DNA of 16,552 nt, taken from contig JAHHRF010000038.1 in the NCBI GenBank assembly GCA_020025955.1, positions 1-16,552 of the forward strand. The letters run 5' to 3'. Source of the stretch: Sutterella sp. (GTDB lineage: Bacteria; Pseudomonadota; Gammaproteobacteria; Burkholderiales; Burkholderiaceae_F). Both the position numbers and the translations under genes were made by a program. Of this stretch, positions 6,631 to 13,906 are shown piece by piece (the first letter of the stretch is position 1; the number at the start of each line of letters is the position of its first letter). Below the pieces are notes generated by a model that saw only the letters and a program-made list of their open reading frames with translations, did not search any database and was not told the DNA's origin.

Positions 6631-7248
6631 TTAGTCGAGGTAGTCAACGTGCTGACAAATGTCGTCCACAATCGGGCCTTTGAGCTGATTGAAGACTTTT
6701 TTGTTTTGTTCAAATAAATTTCCACCATGGGTGTCAATGGAGATGATGAGGGGACCAAATTCTTTGACCCGCATCACCCACATGGCCTCGGGCATCCCCA
6801 GATCCATCCACTGAACGTCTTCGACTTCTTCGACGCAGTGGGCGGCTAAGACGGCGCACCCGCCTGGGAACACACAGTGAAGGGCTTTTTCTTGTTGGCA
6901 CCCTTCCGTGGTCTTCGGACCCATACCGCCTTTACCCACAATGACTTTGAGCCCGGTTTCTTCAATAAATTCCTTTTGGAACTTTTCCATGCGCATGGAG
7001 GTGGTGGGACCAATGGAAACGACTCGGTAGCCGCTCCCTGACTGGGCATCCGGCACCATGATGGGACCCGCATGAAAGATGGCTTTCCCTTTCAAGTCCA
7101 CCGGCAGGGCTTTACCTTGTTTGACGAGACGGGTGTGCACATCGTCTCGGGACGTCACCAAAGTGCCCGTCAAATAGATGACGTCACCAATTTTCAAATC
7201 CGCCAAATCTTCACTTTTGATTGGCGTCGTTAAGACTCGTTTACTCAC
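6631..7248 (-). CDS. ttdB: L(+)-tartrate dehydratase / class I fumarase-type beta subunit
   Basis: This 205-residue subunit pairs with TtdA to dehydrate L(+)-tartrate to oxaloacetate, or a related hydroxy-dicarboxylate such as malate to fumarate. It has the length and sequence run of E. coli TtdB: LTTPIKSEDLADLKIGDV, YLTGTLVTSRD, KGKAIFHAGPI, SIGPTTSMRM, VGKGGMGPKT, VKEFGPLIISIDTHG. These are the swivelling C-terminal domain motifs of class I hydrolyases. The start is GTG (7246-7248), which overlaps the ttdA stop as GTGA; the ribosome-binding site AAGGAG is inside the 3' end of ttdA, seven bases upstream, so translation is probably coupled. TtdB rather than a two-subunit fumarase beta is favoured by close resemblance remembered for E. 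coli TtdB; the family does not separate cleanly by sequence, so fumarase remains possible. Confidence 0.87.
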   Translation of the reverse strand: MSKRVLTTPIKSEDLADLKIGDVIYLTGTLVTSRDDVHTRLVKQGKALPVDLKGKAIFHAGPIMVPDAQSGSGYRVVSIGPTTSMRMEKFQKEFIEETGLKVIVGKGGMGPKTTEGCQQEKALHCVFPGGCAVLAAHCVEEVEDVQWMDLGMPEAMWVMRVKEFGPLIISIDTHGGNLFEQNKKVFNQLKGPIVDDICQHVDYLD

Positions 7249-8144
7249 AGCGTCACTCCTTTATGCGAAACCATGTCGTACGTCATATCGGCATTGATAT
7301 GAATCACGGCTCGGCGATGTGCCCAGCAGCCCGTGGAAATCCCCACGGCTAAGCAAGCGGGATGGCGTGCAGCATGCTCGACGTTAACGCCCATGACAGA
7401 GTTGACACCGGTGAGGCCCCCAGGCCCCAAATTGAGTTTGTTTAAGCCCGCTTCGATCATGGCTTCAAACTGCGCACCACGCGGGTTTTCGTTTTTGGAG
7501 TCAATCGGACGCATTAAGGCTTTTTTGCTGAGCTTGGAGGCAACTTCTACGGAGCCCCCAATCCCTACCCCAACGAGTAACGGAGGACAGGCATTAATCC
7601 CACGGTCGGTAATGGTGTCGAAGATGAATTTGACGATACCCTCATAACCTTCAATAGGCATGAGGACTTTTGCCGTGCCGGGCAACGAGCAACCGCCCCC
7701 CGCCATGTAGCCGTAGATGGTGCAGTCGTCTCGACCCTCTACGACTTCCCAGTCAATCCAGGGAATCTTGTCGCCCGTGTTGTTGCCGGTATTGCGCTCA
7801 TCAAAGATCTGGACGGCATTAGGACGAAGGGGCGCGGCTTTGGTGGCCGTTTCAACGGCTTTACGTAAGCACCGTGGAATTTGTCCTTGGATGGGGAAGT
7901 TTTCACCCACTTTGACAAAGAATTGAATGACACCCGTGTCCTGACAAATGGGCACGTTGTCGCGATCGGCCATTGCCAAGTCATCAAACATGGACTGGTA
8001 AATGAGGTTGGCCATTTCGGTATTTTGTTCGGCCTTGAGTTCCGTCAGGCGTTTCAGAACGTCATCGGGTAGATGCTTGCCAAAATACCCCGTAAAGCGA
8101 GCCATTAAATCGGTGAATTGCTCGCACATGAGTTCACGATCCAT
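7245..8144 (-). CDS. ttdA: L(+)-tartrate dehydratase / class I fumarase-type alpha subunit ([4Fe-4S])
   Basis: This 299-residue subunit carries the oxygen-sensitive [4Fe-4S] cluster of class I hydrolyases. Likely ligands are C67 (in PICQDTG), C186 (in INACPP) and C273 (in STGCWAHR); the spacing between the first two equals that of the cluster cysteines in single-chain class I fumarases. Further conserved blocks are LRPNAVQIFDERNTGNNTG, YMAGGGCSLPG and GPGGLTGVNSVMGV. Length and order match E. coli TtdA (about 303). A GTG start nine codons upstream is rejected because the Shine-Dalgarno GGAG would be inside the coding sequence; it lies six bases before ATG 8144. It is the first gene of the ttdA-ttdB-dcuB operon. 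The cluster implies function under low oxygen. A fumarase role is the main alternative. Confidence 0.88.
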   Translation of the reverse strand: MDRELMCEQFTDLMARFTGYFGKHLPDDVLKRLTELKAEQNTEMANLIYQSMFDDLAMADRDNVPICQDTGVIQFFVKVGENFPIQGQIPRCLRKAVETATKAAPLRPNAVQIFDERNTGNNTGDKIPWIDWEVVEGRDDCTIYGYMAGGGCSLPGTAKVLMPIEGYEGIVKFIFDTITDRGINACPPLLVGVGIGGSVEVASKLSKKALMRPIDSKNENPRGAQFEAMIEAGLNKLNLGPGGLTGVNSVMGVNVEHAARHPACLAVGISTGCWAHRRAVIHINADMTYDMVSHKGVTL

Positions 8145-8287
8145 TTCTATCTCCAATATCGGGTATTGCACCCGCAGTTAAGCGGTCTGCACTACGACAG
8201 AAGGGGACAGTGCCTGACCACTTACTTGGAAATATAGAAGTCTCCTCGAGAACTAATCTATAAGGTGTAACCCTCTCAGAATCGCCT

Positions 8288-8317
8288 GATATACAGGGGT
8301 TTTGACATCTGACTCAA
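8288..8317 (-). promoter_or_regulatory. Possible promoter of ttdA-ttdB-dcuB
   Basis: On the minus strand TTGAGT (complement of 8312-8317) is followed after 18 bp by TATATC (complement of 8288-8293), each four of six matches. Transcription would begin near 8280, giving a leader of about 135 nt. No better pair was found; this is weak. Confidence 0.25.
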
Positions 8318-8577
8318 GAAAATGAACATGGTGAAAAAACTGCTCAGTCAGTCATGCTGAGGGAAAAGCAAATTCATCAAATTTAAATAACACTAGCGAT
8401 GTGACACTGAGCCATTTCAACGAAGTGTGAGAAGGGGTTTTCCCAGCCCTAGGTAGAAGGTGTTGGGTCATGAAGAATGGGTGAAGCTCGAGCGCACAAC
8501 AAAATTGCCACGTTTTACAAAACTGTACATAGGGTTAAGTCTCGCTAAAACGTAGATTTAGGAAATTCGAATAACAA

Positions 8578-8589
8578 GTCATATATGAC
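8578..8589. promoter_or_regulatory. 12-bp perfect palindrome upstream of the peptidase gene
   Basis: GTCATATATGAC reads identically on both strands, 105 bp before the peptidase start. It is a candidate dimer operator; the regulator is unknown. Confidence 0.4.
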
Positions 8590-8622
8590 GCTGACCAATT
8601 CTCCCAATGTACAGCGGGATTC

Positions 8623-8635
8623 CGTAAGTCTTACG
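8623..8635. promoter_or_regulatory. 6-1-6 inverted repeat upstream of the peptidase gene
   Basis: CGTAAG (8623-8628) and CTTACG (8630-8635) flank a single T, 60 bp before the peptidase start. It may be an operator or a small mRNA hairpin; its sequence is unrelated to the palindrome at 8578. Confidence 0.35.
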
Positions 8636-8694
8636 CTCAAGGTGTGAAGCCGCTTCGTAACCGGGCTTCCAACTTCTCTCTTGAAGGGGGTTTT

Positions 8695-10491
8695 ATGCTT
8701 AAGAAATCGCTTCTTACTGTCGCCATGGGCGCAGCACTCCTCGGGATGACGACCTCGTCGTACGCTTGCTTTACCGTTGTGGTGGGGAAAGATGCCTCTG
8801 CCACTGGGCACGTCTTAATGGGGCACAACGAAGATAACGATCAGCGCATTATTTCCAACCAGTATTGGGTACCGCCTGCGGACCATCCCGCAGGTGAAAT
8901 GCTGAAGTTTGAAGATAAGGCCGCCGCCATCCCACAGATTCCCCACACCTATGGTTTTTGGTGGAGTCAAACCCTAGCCCCAAGTGGCTACAGTTTTTCT
9001 GACGGGTTCTTCAACGAAAATGGTGTCGCCATTGCCTCCAACAACTGTAATGTCACCATTGAAAAGGATCAGTCCTTTAACGATGGCGGGATTGGTTATG
9101 GGATTCGTCGACTCGTCGCTGAACGCGCCACCTCTGCACGTCACGGGGTCGACATCATCATTGAACTCGTAGAAAAGTACGGGTACTTCCACATGGGACG
9201 CACCTATACGATTGCCGACAAGAATGAAGCCTGGCAAGTCGCCCTCTTACGCGGCCATCGTTACCTCGCCCGTCGCGTGGCCGATGACGAAGTGGCCTTC
9301 TTAGCCAATTCCTTCTCGCTTCACAAGGTGAACTTGAAGGATAAGAAAAACGTGTTGGCCTCGCCTGATTTGGTGGAACGTGCCATTGAAGTGGGAACGT
9401 ATCAACCGGCTAAACCAGGTGACTTCTCCGACTTTAGTTTCCGCGAAGCCTATCAACCTGAAAAACGTCGCTTATTGCCGCGCAATAAAGAGCGTGTCTT
9501 TACGTTGTTAGAAATGTTGACGGGTAAGGAATATCACAATGTGAATGACTACCCAATGTCAGTGGTACCGCAGAAGAAGATCTCCGTTGATGATATGAAG
9601 GCGTTCATGCGTGGCACGTCGAAGTTTGAAAAGCGTGAATCAGGGTGGCATCACGAAACGATGCAAGACATTTGCAACGTGGGCACCTTTGATAGCGTCG
9701 TCTTTGACTTGGATCCCAATCCCACTTTAACGACCGCTTGGCGAGCCATGGGGCGCCCGGATCAGCAACTCTATGTGCCCAGCTTCCCAATGGCAGGGCC
9801 AGCACAGAATCAGTCCTACATGGATCCGGCTACCGGGACGCAAGCTCAGTTCCATGCAACGCCAGAACAATTGAGTTACAGCGCAGACCGTCCTATCTTC
9901 ACCTTCTTGGCTCAACAGTTCTTCTTAGATTGGATGCCTCAGGAATTCAAGGCGTACGTCCAAGAACGAAATGCTTATGAAAAGGTAGCTGACAGTGATG
10001 TCGCTCAGGTCAAGAAAGTGGCGGCGTCGTTATTGGCTGTGAATCCTCAGAAAGCCCTTGAATACTTACATACCTTTAACGTCGATCAGTTTAATGATGC
10101 GTTAGCGCGAGCCACCGCCAAGGTTAAGGCTTTGAATAAGTACCCCATCATTATTGGGGCTGAAACCTTGAGTAAATCGTCCGACGGGACGGTTGAAGTG
10201 ACTTTGTTGGGTCAGAAAGGGCTTGATGTGACCAAATTGGATAAGGCTAAAACCTTCTTTGGATCGCCCTATCCTGATAACACCATTGAACTCAACAAGC
10301 TGCGTGCTCAGCCTATCAAGGTTGTCTATAAGGATGTCAATCGCGATGGCATTAAAGACGCAGTGATCACGTTCGGCCTAAAGGGCGCGACTGCGTTTGG
10401 CGTGGAAGGAGTGAATTCTGAACTCTATCTCTACACCGTTGTCAACGGCAAGCCTATCGTTGGGTTTGACACGGCGAAGATCGTTAAATAA
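8695..10491 (+). CDS. Secreted family C69 dipeptidase (Ntn-type cysteine hydrolase)
   Basis: This 598-residue protein belongs to peptidase family C69 (PepD-like dipeptidases). Residues 1-24 form a signal peptide ending S-S-Y-A; cleavage there leaves C25 as the new N-terminus, followed by FTVVVGKDASATGHVLMGHNED, which matches the family's Cys-T-x-x-x-V-G-K...N-x-D start where the N-terminal Cys is the nucleophile. So export itself would activate the enzyme. It is not a typical lipobox (S-Y-A-C). Later family landmarks include FSDGFFNENGVAIASNNC, GGIGYGIRRLVAERATSARHGVD, NEAWQVALLRGHRYLARRVADDEVAFLANSF. The last ~130 residues form an extra region with DVNRDGIKD at 547-555, a calcium-binding or FG-GAP-like D-x-N-x-D-G loop. 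The start ATG 8695 follows AAGGGGG; an upstream GTG (8644) is rejected because it would bury the signal peptide. It stands alone and ends at a strong terminator. Confidence 0.85.
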   Translation: MLKKSLLTVAMGAALLGMTTSSYACFTVVVGKDASATGHVLMGHNEDNDQRIISNQYWVPPADHPAGEMLKFEDKAAAIPQIPHTYGFWWSQTLAPSGYSFSDGFFNENGVAIASNNCNVTIEKDQSFNDGGIGYGIRRLVAERATSARHGVDIIIELVEKYGYFHMGRTYTIADKNEAWQVALLRGHRYLARRVADDEVAFLANSFSLHKVNLKDKKNVLASPDLVERAIEVGTYQPAKPGDFSDFSFREAYQPEKRRLLPRNKERVFTLLEMLTGKEYHNVNDYPMSVVPQKKISVDDMKAFMRGTSKFEKRESGWHHETMQDICNVGTFDSVVFDLDPNPTLTTAWRAMGRPDQQLYVPSFPMAGPAQNQSYMDPATGTQAQFHATPEQLSYSADRPIFTFLAQQFFLDWMPQEFKAYVQERNAYEKVADSDVAQVKKVAASLLAVNPQKALEYLHTFNVDQFNDALARATAKVKALNKYPIIIGAETLSKSSDGTVEVTLLGQKGLDVTKLDKAKTFFGSPYPDNTIELNKLRAQPIKVVYKDVNRDGIKDAVITFGLKGATAFGVEGVNSELYLYTVVNGKPIVGFDTAKIVK

Positions 10492-10516
10492 CAAGGCCTC
10501 AACTAAGACCTAACCG

Positions 10517-10550
10517 AAAGGCAAGCTCGAATCGAAGAGCTTGCCTTTAA
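10517..10550 (+). terminator. Terminator of the C69 peptidase gene
   Basis: AAAGGCAAGCTC (10517-10528) pairs perfectly with GAGCTTGCCTTT (10537-10548) around an 8-nt loop, 25 bp after the stop codon. The stem ends in TTT, so it is probably an intrinsic terminator. Confidence 0.8.
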
Positions 10551-10587
10551 TAGTCCTGTAATTACTTGTGAACCACGTACCATTACC

Positions 10588-10619
10588 CCCCTAACTTGAA
10601 ACTAATCAAGTCTTAGGGG
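10588..10619. repeat. Bulged hairpin downstream of the endonuclease gene
   Basis: CCCCTA (10588-10593) pairs with TAGGGG (10614-10619) and ACTTGA (10594-10599) with TCAAGT (10606-10611); a CT bulge lies on one side. It falls in the gap where base composition changes, and could end the minus-strand endonuclease transcript although no U-tract follows. Confidence 0.55.
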
Positions 10620-10632
10620 ACCACTATATCCA

Positions 10633-10657
10633 TCATAAGAATCAAAATATCTTATGA
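10633..10657. repeat. 8-bp inverted repeat near the endonuclease 3' end
   Basis: TCATAAGA (10633-10640) and TCTTATGA (10650-10657) form a perfect A/T-rich stem with a 9-nt loop, 59 bp beyond the endonuclease stop. It is either part of its 3' end structure or a remnant of the insertion boundary. Confidence 0.5.
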
Positions 10658-10715
10658 GCAGGCACATAGGCTGCAATCACCCTTGTTTTGAACTCAATAA
10701 CTACATGATGCTCAT

Positions 10716-12188
10716 TTAAGGCTTTAATTCATATGTGACTACCGTTGGAAACAATTGATCGAAATTTTGATCATGAATTTTCCATGCAGGCCCACGCTCT
10801 TTAACTGCCCATTTAACGCTATTTTTCGTTTGGGAATATGTAATCATGTGATCTAGAGTTACACATCCCGATTCAACCAAACTTAAAAAGCGCGATAGCA
10901 TTGGGGAACGTGTGTAATGTGCCCTTATAAGCATAAAACACTCTATTCCTTGTGAATCAATAATAGATTTACATTCAATCCAAAAGGTCTCTGGGTGCTT
11001 CTCTTTTAAGGCACTTCGAAGCTTTTCCCCTTCCCAAACTAATACATCACGAGCTTTTGCTGAACCAACATATTGCTCGATAGCACAATCCCGCTTGTTA
11101 TCAACCTTTAAAACAAGTCCTTGGGGATTGGGCTTGTCCGCTTGAACTGTGCAATGAAGCACATTCGGCGTCGCTCCTCCCATACGCTGAATTTTGTCTT
11201 TATCGCGTAGTGGATAACCGTATGCATCTGCAAACTCTTTTATACCCCGAACCTCACAAAGCTCCCAATTAGGAACTTGAGTAAACAACACATGACGGTT
11301 GCCTTTTCCTGATCGCTTACGCCAGGCCTTGAGTTCAATCCCCTTATAGTCGGGTTTCTTTGCACTATTTGGGGGGACACCTAACGCTGCTTCAATTGCC
11401 ATTCCGACGTCCGTATCATGGTTCTTTTTGCCAACGTGTTGTTTGGGATTTCTTAACGGCACTCCATAAAGGGAGCGGAGTTTCTTTAACAACTCCTCTG
11501 AAATAGACGACGTCTGTAAAGCAAATAAGTTTTTAGTGACCACTGGTTGAGTTAATAACTCTTCACCACTTTCAGCCACCCCTTGCGACGCAACATTTTC
11601 TTGAGCTTCAATCGCTTCGTAATCAAATTTTGAAAGATTCAAAATATAAGCGATTTTATTTAAACAAATAAGAGCAAGCTCATCACCAGGCAGACAGAAT
11701 CCTTTCAGTCCATATGGCCAAAGTCTTGGATCGCCCGTCTTGGTCGTTGGACGATACAAACTCATTTTCGTTTCAATTAGACGATCGCCTACTAAGACAC
11801 AAGGAACAAGAACACGATGTTCTGTCCCTTGTTGCTGCTGATCGTAATCATGAATACCGGCATCTAACAAAACCATGCGCATTGAAGCTGTAGCATCTGC
11901 AATGGACTTCCCGAGAATAGTGGGGGAAATCCATATCGACGCATAGTCACGACCAATTTTGGCTAAAAATTTGTGATTTTTTGACTCAAGTTCTGGAACT
12001 ACGTTGTCGTAAAGCGATTTCCAGTCAATTTTTTCATTCTCTAAAACTGGAGCCTCTAAAACAGTCGTTGCAACACCCAATTCCTTCGCCAAGTGTTCTA
12101 AAGCATCTTTTTTAGAACACCCCTCTTTTTTCATAATTCGAAAGATTCGTTGCCGAACAAAGCTATTTTTATATTCTTCGAGTTCCAT
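10716..12188 (-). CDS. Type II restriction endonuclease, MvaI/BcnI-like, with N-terminal extension
   Basis: This 490-residue protein is the likely nuclease of the R-M pair. Its C-terminal half (about 255-490) resembles the MvaI/BcnI family, relatives of MutH: DTDVGMAIEAALGV (258-271) then PDYKGIELKAW (279-289), giving the catalytic set D280 ... E285-x-K287, and near the end GPAWKIHDQNFDQLFP (466-481). Family enzymes are about 240 residues, so the first ~240 residues are an extra part. Its start (8-40) is helical and charged like a small helix-turn-helix; residues 75-180 form a separate domain (MSLYRPTTKTGDPRLWPYG at 142-160) that I do not recognise and that may sense DNA, methylation or a ligand. 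It is divergent from the m5C methyltransferase across 99 bp. The name-giving enzymes cut CCWGG/CCSGG; the target here is unknown. Base composition is poorer in G+C than the chromosomal genes, as expected for acquired DNA. Confidence 0.75.
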   Translation of the reverse strand: MELEEYKNSFVRQRIFRIMKKEGCSKKDALEHLAKELGVATTVLEAPVLENEKIDWKSLYDNVVPELESKNHKFLAKIGRDYASIWISPTILGKSIADATASMRMVLLDAGIHDYDQQQQGTEHRVLVPCVLVGDRLIETKMSLYRPTTKTGDPRLWPYGLKGFCLPGDELALICLNKIAYILNLSKFDYEAIEAQENVASQGVAESGEELLTQPVVTKNLFALQTSSISEELLKKLRSLYGVPLRNPKQHVGKKNHDTDVGMAIEAALGVPPNSAKKPDYKGIELKAWRKRSGKGNRHVLFTQVPNWELCEVRGIKEFADAYGYPLRDKDKIQRMGGATPNVLHCTVQADKPNPQGLVLKVDNKRDCAIEQYVGSAKARDVLVWEGEKLRSALKEKHPETFWIECKSIIDSQGIECFMLIRAHYTRSPMLSRFLSLVESGCVTLDHMITYSQTKNSVKWAVKERGPAWKIHDQNFDQLFPTVVTYELKP

Positions 12189-12216
12189 GAAATACCTACT
12201 TGAGGGAAAGGCTGAT

Positions 12217-12251
12217 GTCTACCTGGACTTTTGCATAGCAATCAGGTAGAC
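12217..12251. promoter_or_regulatory. 9-bp inverted repeat in the divergent R-M control region
   Basis: GTCTACCTG (12217-12225) and CAGGTAGAC (12243-12251) are perfect inverted copies, 17 bp apart, in the 99-bp gap between endonuclease and methyltransferase. The left copy runs into CCTGG (12222-12226). A dimeric repressor or methylation-sensitive control of both genes is possible. A TTGCAT (12231-12236) between the arms could be the methyltransferase -35 box, but no convincing -10 accompanies it. Confidence 0.6.
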
Positions 12252-12287
12252 TGCATTCTTAGTTGTAGCTAATTTTTAACTTAGAAA

Positions 12288-13859
12288 ATGAATCATATCG
12301 AGCTCTTTTCTGGATGCGGCGGTCTTTGTCTTGGCTTAAGCAATGTAGGTTTCAAACTGCTCATGGCCAACGAGCTCTCGCCTATGGCAGCAGAAACCTT
12401 TGCTTTCAATCACTTATCAGAAGACCTTAGTTGCCCTGATACGCAGTCAAAGCACACGCTTTGGATTTCTAGCAATTTTACCAAGGCAGAGATGTCTCGA
12501 CGTCTCCGTGAAGACCCTCGCACTTACCCTGCCGATTTGACCAAAAACTCTGACCTCTTAAATTCTGGAGACAATCTCAACGGCAGTTTAATCGTCGGGA
12601 GCATTTTATCCCTGAACAAATGGCTCGCCGAACACCCAGAAGCCAAAGAAAAGCTTGCCACATCTTTTGGGGAAGGCGATGTCGACCTTGTTTCGGGCGG
12701 CCCTCCTTGTCAATCTTTCAGTCTTGCTGGTCTTCGCGAAAAAAATAACGAAAAGAACTCCCTCCCCTGGGCCTTTGCTCAATTCGCGAATATGATTCGC
12801 CCTAAGTTCGTGCTTTTAGAGAACGTTACTGGGATTTTGCGTCCATTTATTGAAAATGGAGAACGCTATCACGCATGGTTCGAAGTATCGAAAGCTTTTG
12901 CCAACATCGGCTATGTGCCCTTGACTTTACACATCAATGCGAAATTTGCTGGCGTCGCACAAAATCGCCCTCGTTTTATTCTCATTGGTGTTCGAAAAGA
13001 TATCTACAAAAAGCTCAAGCCGTCATTTAATAGCGCAGAACAGGAACTCTTTGAATCGTCCGAGCACTTCTTCGACATGACCCAAAACGATGAACCAACG
13101 ACTCATACGGATCTCGTTGTTCACGATTTGAACAAGTCTAACGAAGATACTATTCATCGCTTCAAACACTCGTTCCTTGCTCCGTTGTGCACCCACATGG
13201 AAAAGTTTGTTTCGGTCAAAGAGGCCATTGATGATCTCGGCTCTGAAAAGCACACGCCTTCCTCTTACGTCAAAGCTTTAAACAAGTCATTTTCCAAATG
13301 CCTTAATCGTAGAAAAGACTCTGACAACTGGTCACATCGTTTAATTGACAACCTTCCTCGCGTACGTCGACGTTTCCGCATCTATCAGATCCTGAACCAA
13401 GTCTCATCTGACACAAAGCGAAACGTATACGGGGTACTCAGTGGAAAGGTAGAAGAGCTTTCTGAATCTACCTGGGAGGAAATCAAACACTTTGAATTCC
13501 TCATGGAGTCAGGCTCCTTCATGAAAATACCTTCTAAATTAGACCTTGAACAATATCTACGACTTCATTTAACGAAGAAACAAACTCAACGTGCACTTAT
13601 CAGTAATGAACCTGCGCCAGCCGCACTTTCCATTCCTGATGACGCGTGCCACTACCGTGAATTGCGCACGTTGACAGCTCGTGAGATGGCTCGCATTCAA
13701 TCATTTCCGGATGACTTTATTTTCAGATCGAAAATGACAACCGGGGGAGATGGGCGAAAATTTGAAGTGCCAATCTACACTCAAATTGGCAATGCCGTTC
13801 CTGTGTTGCTAGGTCAATCTTTAGGTCTTTGCGTCAAAGATCTTTTAAGCCGACTTTAA
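12288..13859 (+). CDS. DNA (cytosine-5) methyltransferase
   Basis: This 523-residue enzyme transfers a methyl group from S-adenosylmethionine to cytosine C5 in a target site and protects the cell from the neighbouring endonuclease. Motifs in order: I IELFSGCGG (4-12); IV GGPPCQSFS (137-145) with nucleophile C141; VI ENV (178-180); VIII QNRPRFILIG (225-234); IX RELRTLTAREMARIQSFP (457-474); X QIGNAVPVLLG (499-509). Two stretches are longer than in small m5C enzymes: residues 42-130 between motifs I and IV, and 245-455 between VIII and IX, the latter holding the target-recognition domain. No extra N-terminal helix-turn-helix is present, so it is not of the self-repressing SsoII/EcoRII type by layout. 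The ribosome-binding site is weak (TTAGAAAATG). It ends at a convergent terminator. Specificity cannot be read from the sequence. Confidence 0.92.
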   Translation: MNHIELFSGCGGLCLGLSNVGFKLLMANELSPMAAETFAFNHLSEDLSCPDTQSKHTLWISSNFTKAEMSRRLREDPRTYPADLTKNSDLLNSGDNLNGSLIVGSILSLNKWLAEHPEAKEKLATSFGEGDVDLVSGGPPCQSFSLAGLREKNNEKNSLPWAFAQFANMIRPKFVLLENVTGILRPFIENGERYHAWFEVSKAFANIGYVPLTLHINAKFAGVAQNRPRFILIGVRKDIYKKLKPSFNSAEQELFESSEHFFDMTQNDEPTTHTDLVVHDLNKSNEDTIHRFKHSFLAPLCTHMEKFVSVKEAIDDLGSEKHTPSSYVKALNKSFSKCLNRRKDSDNWSHRLIDNLPRVRRRFRIYQILNQVSSDTKRNVYGVLSGKVEELSESTWEEIKHFEFLMESGSFMKIPSKLDLEQYLRLHLTKKQTQRALISNEPAPAALSIPDDACHYRELRTLTAREMARIQSFPDDFIFRSKMTTGGDGRKFEVPIYTQIGNAVPVLLGQSLGLCVKDLLSRL

Positions 13860-13863
13860 ATTC

Positions 13864-13901
13864 ATAAGGGGTCTTTGGGTTTGAGCCAAAGGCCCCTTAT
13901 T
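13864..13901. terminator. Bidirectional terminator between methyltransferase and DUF4400 gene
   Basis: ATAAGGGGTCTTTGG (13864-13878) pairs with CCAAAGGCCCCTTAT (13886-13900) with a single wobble, loop of seven. It begins four bases after the methyltransferase stop and six bases before the end of the opposing gene. Confidence 0.8.
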
Positions 13902-13906
13902 AATCA

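Larger units (their letters stand above)
8145..8694. other. Divergent intergenic region between ttdA and the C69 peptidase
   Basis: About 550 bp hold no convincing gene. It is A/T-richer than the flanking genes, has two perfect palindromes near the peptidase side (8578-8589, 8623-8635), an inverted repeat GAAGCC/GGCTTC (8646-8651/8664-8669) in the likely peptidase leader, and only weak promoter-like boxes for ttdA. A short frame beginning GTG at 8644 merely extends the peptidase frame upstream. Confidence 0.7.

Noticed and set aside
8142..8171. Upstream GTG start for ttdA
   Set aside because: GGAG would lie inside the gene; ATG 8144 is six bases after it and fits the family length.
8302..8317. 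FNR-like TTGA...TCAA site before ttdA
   Set aside because: The half-sites are separated by eight bases instead of the six needed for the FNR consensus, so it is not called although an anaerobic regulator would make sense.
10517..10548. tRNA-like CTCGAATCG near the possible element boundary
   Set aside because: The sequence is the loop of a perfect terminator hairpin; no acceptor, anticodon or D-arm surrounds it.
13023..13253. 76-residue minus-strand frame within the methyltransferase
   Set aside because: It lies entirely over the target-recognition part of the methyltransferase and has no independent support.
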